A DNA stretch of 64,000 bases from Aliarcobacter sp017996075. Its GTDB lineage: Bacteria > Campylobacterota > Campylobacteria > Campylobacterales > Arcobacteraceae. The first letter of the stretch is position 1. Each line of letters starts with the position of its first letter. The stretch is from assembly GCF_051062515.1 (NCBI RefSeq), contig NZ_JAMXEK010000001.1, one strand, 5' to 3'. A program made the translations under genes and the position numbers. Positions 59,222 through 64,000 of this stretch are shown here, one piece after another. A model generated the notes under the pieces. It made no database searches and was not told the DNA's origin. It worked only from the letters and a program-made list of their open reading frames with translations.

Positions 59222-60130
59222 ATGAGAAATTATTTACTAATTTTTATGTTATTTACAACAATTTTATTTGCTTCAAAGCAGGAATTAACAGTAACTATTT
59301 TGCCACAAAAATATTTTGTACAAAAAATAGTAAAAGATAAGTTTGATATTAATGTTATGGTAAAACCAGGGAGTTCTCCTCATAATTTTGAACCAAAAGC
59401 ATCTCAAATGAAATCTTTAGGTAATTCAAAGGCATATTTTATGATAGGTGATTCTAGTGAAAAAGCTTGGATTAAGAGATTTAAACAAAATGCAAAAAGT
59501 ACAATTTTTGTTGATACAACTGCTGGAGTAGAAAAAATTGCTATGGTTGAACACACTCATCATGATGAAGAAGATGAGCACAAAAAATATAATCATTCTA
59601 ATCATAAACATGAAAATAAAAATAAACACTCTTATGAAGAAGATGGGCTTGATCCTCACATTTGGTTAGACCCAATAAGTGTAAAAACTCAAGCAAAAAA
59701 TATTTATGAAGCAATGGTTAAAATAGATGAACAAAATAGTGATTTTTATAAAGCTAACTATGAAGAGTTTGTAAAAGAGCTAGATAATTTGGATAATGAG
59801 ATAAAAAATATTTTAAAACCGTATAAAGACTCTGCTTTTATGGTATTTCATCCATCTTGGGGATATTTTGCAAAAAGATATGATATTGAGCAAATATCTA
59901 TTGAAATTGAAGGAAAAGAGCCAAAACCAAATGAGTTACTTCAATTAGTAGAAGAAGCAAAAAAACATAATATAAAAATAGTATTTGTTTCACCTCAATT
60001 TTCACAAAAAAGTGCAAAAACAATTTCACAAAATATTGGTGCAAATGTAGTTTCTATTGATCCACTAAGTGATGATTGGAAAAATAATTTAATTTTTGTT
60101 ACAAAGCAAATAGCAAATAGTTATAAATAA
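59222..60130 (+). CDS. znuA: Zinc ABC transporter substrate-binding protein (ZnuA-like)
   Basis: The 302-residue protein has a signal peptide (residues 1-18) and the cluster A-I fold. Metal ligands are in GSSPHNFEPKASQM (His54), DPHIWLDP (His146) and FHPSWGYF near 210, with an Asp in DPLSDDW near 285. Between the first two lies a His/Asp/Glu/Lys-rich loop, residues 111-136, typical of zinc-binding members. Only the binding protein is here: no permease or ATPase gene adjoins it. AAAAAGGATAAAA precedes the ATG. Confidence 0.9.
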   Translation: MRNYLLIFMLFTTILFASKQELTVTILPQKYFVQKIVKDKFDINVMVKPGSSPHNFEPKASQMKSLGNSKAYFMIGDSSEKAWIKRFKQNAKSTIFVDTTAGVEKIAMVEHTHHDEEDEHKKYNHSNHKHENKNKHSYEEDGLDPHIWLDPISVKTQAKNIYEAMVKIDEQNSDFYKANYEEFVKELDNLDNEIKNILKPYKDSAFMVFHPSWGYFAKRYDIEQISIEIEGKEPKPNELLQLVEEAKKHNIKIVFVSPQFSQKSAKTISQNIGANVVSIDPLSDDWKNNLIFVTKQIANSYK

Positions 60131-60134
60131 TTTC

Positions 60135-60166
60135 TTAAAATAGAGCTTATGATAGCTCTATTTTAA
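60135..60166. terminator. Bidirectional terminator after znuA
   Basis: A 13-bp perfect stem (60135-60147 with 60154-60166) with a 6-base loop, A-rich on the left and T-rich on the right, lies between the convergent znuA and monooxygenase genes. Confidence 0.85.
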
Positions 60167-60175
60167 ATATTTCTC

Positions 60176-60496
60176 TTATTCATCACTATAAACACAAACA
60201 TTAAAATCTTTTACAAATCCATCTTCTAACACACAATGTTTATGAAAAAACTCTTTTATATAAGGTTTATTGCAGTGAAGCTCAAAAGCCTCTTTTGATT
60301 CCCAAATTTCATTAAATACTATTGGAAAACTTTTCCCAGTTGCATTTGGATGACTTATATGTTTTGTGACAATATATTGAATACAACCATCTTCTCTTAT
60401 AGTTTGTGGTTCTAAAGATTGTAATACTTTAAATAACTCTTCGTTTAAACCTTCTTTTGCTTCAAATGAAGCTATACAATATATTTTTTTTGACAT
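60176..60496 (-). CDS. ABM-domain (antibiotic biosynthesis monooxygenase-like) protein
   Basis: The 106-residue protein has the ferredoxin-like ABM fold: YCIASFEAKEGLNEELFKVLQSL, ending in EIWESKEAFELHCNKPYIKEFF (key parts EAKEGLNEEL and EIWESKEAFELH). Members act as small oxygenases or quinone-related enzymes and often form dimers; the reaction is unknown. AAAAGGAAAAA precedes the ATG. It follows the GNAT gene after 11 bases and is probably cotranscribed with it. Confidence 0.82.
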   Translation of the reverse strand: MSKKIYCIASFEAKEGLNEELFKVLQSLEPQTIREDGCIQYIVTKHISHPNATGKSFPIVFNEIWESKEAFELHCNKPYIKEFFHKHCVLEDGFVKDFNVCVYSDE

Positions 60497-60507
60497 AATT
60501 TTTCCTT

Positions 60508-61068
60508 TTAAAAATCTAATTTTTTTATCATATGATAAAAGTTACTTCCTGAAACTTTAAGTATCTCATTTTTTTCAAAGCCTAATTTTTCATATAAAGC
60601 CAATGCTTTTAAATTTTCAAAATCAACCAAAAGTGAAATTTTTTTAAATCCTAGCTCTTTTGCTTTATCTTCAATAAATATAAATAACTCTTTTGCTATT
60701 CCATTACCTTGAAAATCTTTTAGAACACTAACTGTATCTATATAAAACTCATCTTTAAAGCACTCTTTTTCAAAAGAGTCTAAAAAAATATTTTTTGTTT
60801 TTAAGTATTCAAGTATTGGAAAATCTAGCTTTTTTATATCATTTGAATTATAGGCAATTATTAAGGCAATATTTTCATTTTCTAGCTCATAAACCCAAAT
60901 ATTTTTGTAACTTAATCTATTTATGTCCATTTTTACATATAAATCTAAAGTCTCAAGGATTTTTTTCTCTTCCTTTTCACCTGTTAATGTATTTGCAATG
61001 TCATGAATTGCATCGTAAATTAGTCTTGAAATATTATTAATATTGTTTTTATTCGCTTGTTTTATCAT
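60508..61068 (-). CDS. GNAT-family N-acetyltransferase
   Basis: The 186-residue protein contains an acetyl-CoA site of the GNAT type: IDTVSVLKDFQGNGIAKELFIFIEDKA (core DFQGNGIAKEL) near residue 118 and LALYEKLGFEKNEIL near 157. The N-terminal LIYDAIHDIANTLTG is also seen in this group. The substrate is unknown. It follows the tandem PLP genes after 14 bases on the same strand, so it is the third gene of that operon. Confidence 0.84.
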   Translation of the reverse strand: MIKQANKNNINNISRLIYDAIHDIANTLTGEKEEKKILETLDLYVKMDINRLSYKNIWVYELENENIALIIAYNSNDIKKLDFPILEYLKTKNIFLDSFEKECFKDEFYIDTVSVLKDFQGNGIAKELFIFIEDKAKELGFKKISLLVDFENLKALALYEKLGFEKNEILKVSGSNFYHMIKKLDF

Positions 61069-61082
61069 CTATTTTTTAAACC

Positions 61083-62582
61083 TTAAATAGTATTTAATTT
61101 CTCAAACTCTTTTTTTATCTCTTCTATATTTTCTACTCCAACAGATATTCTAAGAAGATTTATAGGAAGATTTATTTTTTCTAAAAACTCTTTACCCTCT
61201 TTACTTACTATTAAATCATAGTGTGCCAAATAAGTGTATGGCATAAGAAGTGTAAATTCAGTTCCGAGGCTTGGACCTTTTGGAAAGTTTAAACTATCAT
61301 AAACTTTTTGAAAATCTTTTTTAAAGGTGATTGATATTATTCCACATAGACTATTTTCATCAATCATAAGTTTTTCATAATTCTCTTTATATTTTGGACT
61401 TAAACAGTAAAAAATTTCATCTATATAAGATGATTTTTGAAAATATTCAACTAACTTTTTTGTATTTGAAGATATTTTTTTAACTCTAGTTTTATAACCT
61501 TGTATCTCTAAAGCCAATCTTTGAATATCTTTTATATATGGTTCATCACAGTGTTTAAAAAACTCTTGTGAAATATGTGAGATTTTTGAGTTTTTATTTA
61601 AAATAATTGCACCCATTAAAACATCTGCATTTCCACAAGCAAATTTTGTCAATGATTCAACATAAATATCAGCATAAGAGTTTAAATTAAGATTATATGG
61701 TGTTGCAAAAGTAGAGTCTATAACCAAAGGAATATTATAACTATTACAAAGATTTTTAAGTTTTTCTAAATCAACTGTTTGCACAAGTGGATTTGTAGGA
61801 ATTTCTGTAACTATTGCTGAAACTTTTAATCCATTGTCTTTTAAAAAATTTTCAAAGTTATCAATATTTGTAATATCATAAAATATTTTACTCTCTTCAA
61901 AATAGTGATTTACAATATTCATAGTATCAAGATATAACCATCCTAGTTGAACTAAAATAGTTCTTCCATTTTTTGCTTGAATATTTTTAATTCCTTTTAA
62001 AACACAATACATTGCATTCATTCCTGAAGGAGTTAAAGATATGTTTTTCTGAGGTTGATTATAGGCATTTGATAAATTTGAGATTACAATATCTTTTGCT
62101 TTTGTTTCATCTTCAAGCTCTTCTTGATGAATATTTGAAATTTTCCCAAGATTATATAAATAATCTTCTGCTAATCTTGAAGATAAATTGTACCCAACAT
62201 GTTGAATAAATTTTAAAACTTTTTGGTACTGTCTTCCTTTTAAAACCATAATTACACCAAAATCTTCATCAATATCTATGGGATTATTTATATAAAATCT
62301 CGAACTTACAACGTTTACTGCCTTTTTACTACTAAGAAGAATAAGTTCATATTTATCACTAACTTTATATTTTGTTTTTAAATAAATTGCTAGTTTTTTA
62401 AGATATGGATGAACTATAAATCTAGGATATGCAACTGTTATTTTTTCTAAAATCTCTGGTGTTTGTTCTTCATAATCAATTACATCTTGAAGTGTTGGCA
62501 TAGAAGTTGATACTGCATGAATATTTTGTGGTGGTAAAGTTTCACCACAAATAATTGGTTGAAAAATAGACTCTTTTATCAT
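61083..62582 (-). CDS. Cystathionine gamma-synthase-like PLP enzyme with fungal-type N-terminus
   Basis: The 499-residue protein has an N-terminal extension of about 170 residues and then a Cys/Met-metabolism PLP domain. GETLPPQNIHAVSTSMPTL and YPRFIVHPYLKKL near residues 13-63 closely resemble the fungal cystathionine gamma-synthase (Str2) N-terminus, unlike bacterial MetB. The PLP lysine is expected at K313 in ESLTKFACGNADVLMG, with Asp289 in VIDSTFATPYN. It probably makes or breaks thioether bonds in Met/Cys synthesis. It overlaps the preceding PLP gene by 4 bases (ATGA). Confidence 0.83.
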   Translation of the reverse strand: MIKESIFQPIICGETLPPQNIHAVSTSMPTLQDVIDYEEQTPEILEKITVAYPRFIVHPYLKKLAIYLKTKYKVSDKYELILLSSKKAVNVVSSRFYINNPIDIDEDFGVIMVLKGRQYQKVLKFIQHVGYNLSSRLAEDYLYNLGKISNIHQEELEDETKAKDIVISNLSNAYNQPQKNISLTPSGMNAMYCVLKGIKNIQAKNGRTILVQLGWLYLDTMNIVNHYFEESKIFYDITNIDNFENFLKDNGLKVSAIVTEIPTNPLVQTVDLEKLKNLCNSYNIPLVIDSTFATPYNLNLNSYADIYVESLTKFACGNADVLMGAIILNKNSKISHISQEFFKHCDEPYIKDIQRLALEIQGYKTRVKKISSNTKKLVEYFQKSSYIDEIFYCLSPKYKENYEKLMIDENSLCGIISITFKKDFQKVYDSLNFPKGPSLGTEFTLLMPYTYLAHYDLIVSKEGKEFLEKINLPINLLRISVGVENIEEIKKEFEKLNTI

Positions 62583-63730
62583 TTTATAGCTTCTAACAAA
62601 TCCTCTTTTAAATCTTTTAAATTCTCAAATCCAATAGAGAATCTAACTGTACTATCAGATATTCCAATTGCTTTTAACTCCTCTTTTGAAAAAGATGCAT
62701 GAGATATTTTAGAAGGTATTTCAACTCTACTATCAGCACTTCCAAAAGAGCATTTTTCTCCAAATATTTTTGCATTTTCTATGAATTTTTCTGCTAGTTC
62801 TACACTTTTAAAATCAGCACAAAAAACGCTAGGAATTATTTTCATTTGTTTTTTTGCTAAAGCTCTTTGTGGATGTGATTTTAAAGCAGGATGTGTAACT
62901 TTTTCTATAAAATCTTGTTTTTCAAGCCATTTAGCAAATTTTTTTGCTAATTTTTCGCTTGCTTTCATTCTAACTTTTAAGCTACTAATTCCAAGTGATA
63001 TTAGATGAACATCAAGTGGATTTTGATTTCTTCCTAAAGCATTTGAGTAGTAGTGAAGTTTGTCTGAGTATTCTTTAGTTTTTGCAACAATAGTACCTGC
63101 AATTACACTTCCGTGACCACTTATAAATTTAGTTGTAGAAAAGAGTGAAAAATCAGCTCCTAAATCAAGAGGTTTTTGACTAATAAAAGTTGCAAGTGAG
63201 TTATCAACTGCAAAAAGAGAATTGTTTGCTTTACAAAGTTTTGATATCTCTTTTAAATCTATTATTTTTAAACCTGGATTTGTAGGACTCTCACAAAGAA
63301 CTAAATCTATATTATTAGTTTTTAAAATATGTTCAAGCATATTTAAATCTGTAAAATCTGTAAAGTTTACATTAATATTGTATTTTTCTTTAAAAACTTT
63401 TAAAAGCCTAAATGTTCCACCATAACAATCAGCTTCAACTAAAATAGATGAATTTGCTTTTAAAACAGTTTCAAATAATAAAGATACAGATGCTATTCCT
63501 GTGTGAGTACAAACAGCTCCATATCCATTTTCAGCAAAAGCAAAAAAGTTTTCAAGAGTAGCTCTTGTAGGATTATCGCTTCTTGTATAATCATATATTT
63601 TATCGCCATTTTGGTTTTTTAAATCAAAAGTTGCTGTGTTGTATATTGGAAAGTGTGAAGAGTTTGTAGGCTCTTTAAAAGGTGCAAAATCTTTTAAATG
63701 ACAAAGCATAGTTTCTAAACTTTTATTCAT
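62579..63730 (-). CDS. Cys/Met metabolism PLP-dependent enzyme (MetB/MetC-like)
   Basis: From the ATG at 63730 the product has 383 residues. It shows the family features DYTRSDNPTRATLENFFAF near residue 47-65 and the PLP-binding lysine in FSTTKFISGHGSVIAG (K201), with CESPTNPGLKIIDL near 146. A frame start at 63772 exists, but AAGGA sits 6 bases before the chosen ATG. Cystathionine synthase, lyase or O-acylhomoserine sulfhydrylase cannot be told apart by eye. It is first of the operon and overlaps the second PLP gene by 4 bases. Confidence 0.86.
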   Translation of the reverse strand: MNKSLETMLCHLKDFAPFKEPTNSSHFPIYNTATFDLKNQNGDKIYDYTRSDNPTRATLENFFAFAENGYGAVCTHTGIASVSLLFETVLKANSSILVEADCYGGTFRLLKVFKEKYNINVNFTDFTDLNMLEHILKTNNIDLVLCESPTNPGLKIIDLKEISKLCKANNSLFAVDNSLATFISQKPLDLGADFSLFSTTKFISGHGSVIAGTIVAKTKEYSDKLHYYSNALGRNQNPLDVHLISLGISSLKVRMKASEKLAKKFAKWLEKQDFIEKVTHPALKSHPQRALAKKQMKIIPSVFCADFKSVELAEKFIENAKIFGEKCSFGSADSRVEIPSKISHASFSKEELKAIGISDSTVRFSIGFENLKDLKEDLLEAIK

Positions 63731-63847
63731 AAAAATCCTTAAATTGGCTAATTTTTGGGAAATTGTACCCAAATAAATTTAATCTTATTTGATACAAAAA
63801 TTTGCTATAAATTTATATGAAATTTTATTTATATAAAAGGATAAGAG

Positions 63848-64000
63848 ATGCTTAGAAGTATATTATTATTAATATTTATAATATTTTTTCAAGCTTGTGC
63901 AACTTGGAGTGGAGTAAAACAAGATAGTAAAACAGCTTGGAAAGCTACAAAAGAGACAACAACTGAAGTTGTAAAAGATGTAAAAAAATCAATTCACGAA
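63848..64000 (+). CDS. Small lipoprotein, 5' part (cut by window end)
   Basis: ATG 63848 opens a frame that is still open at base 64000 (51 codons visible). It begins LRSILLLIFIIFFQACATW, a signal peptide with a lipobox-like QAC before the cysteine near residue 18. A Lys/Thr-rich stretch follows (SKTAWKATKETTTEVVKD). The start resembles entericidin-type small lipoproteins but is longer than those. AAAAGGATAAGAG is the ribosome site. Its full length is unknown. Confidence 0.65.
   Translation, partial: MLRSILLLIFIIFFQACATWSGVKQDSKTAWKATKETTTEVVKDVKKSIHE

Noticed and set aside
1..64000. CRISPR arrays, insertion sequences, prophage or integron signals
   Set aside because: No regularly spaced repeats, transposase, integrase or phage-like genes were seen, and base composition looks even across the window.

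Overview
The window looks like a chromosomal segment of an Arcobacter-type epsilonproteobacterium (Campylobacterota). This is inferred from strong AT richness, codon use dominated by A/T-ending codons, a full-length CiaB homologue, a pyrH-rpoZ-spoT-tyrS gene order, a manganese-type pyrophosphatase, and several large PAS/GGDEF/EAL and hybrid-kinase proteins. Genes are tightly packed on both strands and no gene-free stretch exceeds 300 bases. I see no insertion sequence, prophage, CRISPR array, rRNA or integration site. Most genes are core housekeeping, and the unusual points lie in small genes, starts, operators and gene splits.

Layout. 1-2784: end of tolB, then pal, cpoB and a SlyD-type isomerase with a Cys/His-rich tail, closed by a strong terminator. 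2807-6405: fabD, mtnN, aspA and a half-length asparaginase-domain gene. 6406-9833: SEC-C protein, Mn pyrophosphatase, MscS channel, iron-type SOD. 9840-12291 (minus): catalase, ankyrin protein and DoxX, an oxidative-stress group. 12375-16194 (minus): a lipid-transport operon made of two half-size LetA proteins and a seven-MCE LetB. 16316-21412: truncated hemoglobin, EamA transporter, a methyltransferase with a 16-codon leader, a small membrane protein, YbaK deacylase, an AlkD-like protein and an arginase-family enzyme. 21420-23982: ciaB and a MazF-type toxin-antitoxin pair. 24027-29212 (minus): a response regulator/diguanylate cyclase followed by a 1423-residue hybrid kinase.

29293-31370: htpG behind a CIRCE-like operator. 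31452-37116: an orphan gene, a DUF4197 protein, DedA, the DbpA helicase and a membrane diguanylate cyclase. 37145-41105: CDF cation exporter, pdxH, a PAS-GGDEF-EAL protein and an FMN reductase. 41186-41460 (minus): tRNA-Gln, tRNA-Tyr, tRNA-Phe. 41532-47389 (minus): folD, lepB, rpiB, a 42-residue membrane protein, a YfbR-like HD protein, a UvrD-type helicase and an unknown protein, tightly spaced. 47575-50205: rplY, pth, an LptF/LptG-type permease and a NUDIX enzyme. 50168-57409 (minus): pyrH, rpoZ, spoT, tyrS, a nitronate monooxygenase and a cell-wall amidase that seems to start at an ATT codon. 57481-60130: a Fur-family regulator (probably Zur) with nhaA, divergent from a ZnuA-type zinc-binding protein across a palindromic operator. 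60176-63730 (minus): two tandem Cys/Met-type PLP enzymes, one with a fungal-type N-terminal extension, then a GNAT enzyme and a small monooxygenase. The window ends in a truncated lipoprotein gene.

Common themes are envelope maintenance (Tol-Pal, LetAB, LptF/G, amidase, DedA, MscS), oxidative defence (SodB, KatA, DoxX, hemoglobin) and signalling by cyclic-di-GMP and (p)ppGpp. No clearly new multi-gene system is obvious. The best leads are the ATT start of the amidase, the CIRCE element at htpG, the metallopeptidase motif in CiaB, the tandem PLP enzymes and the small coupled genes.
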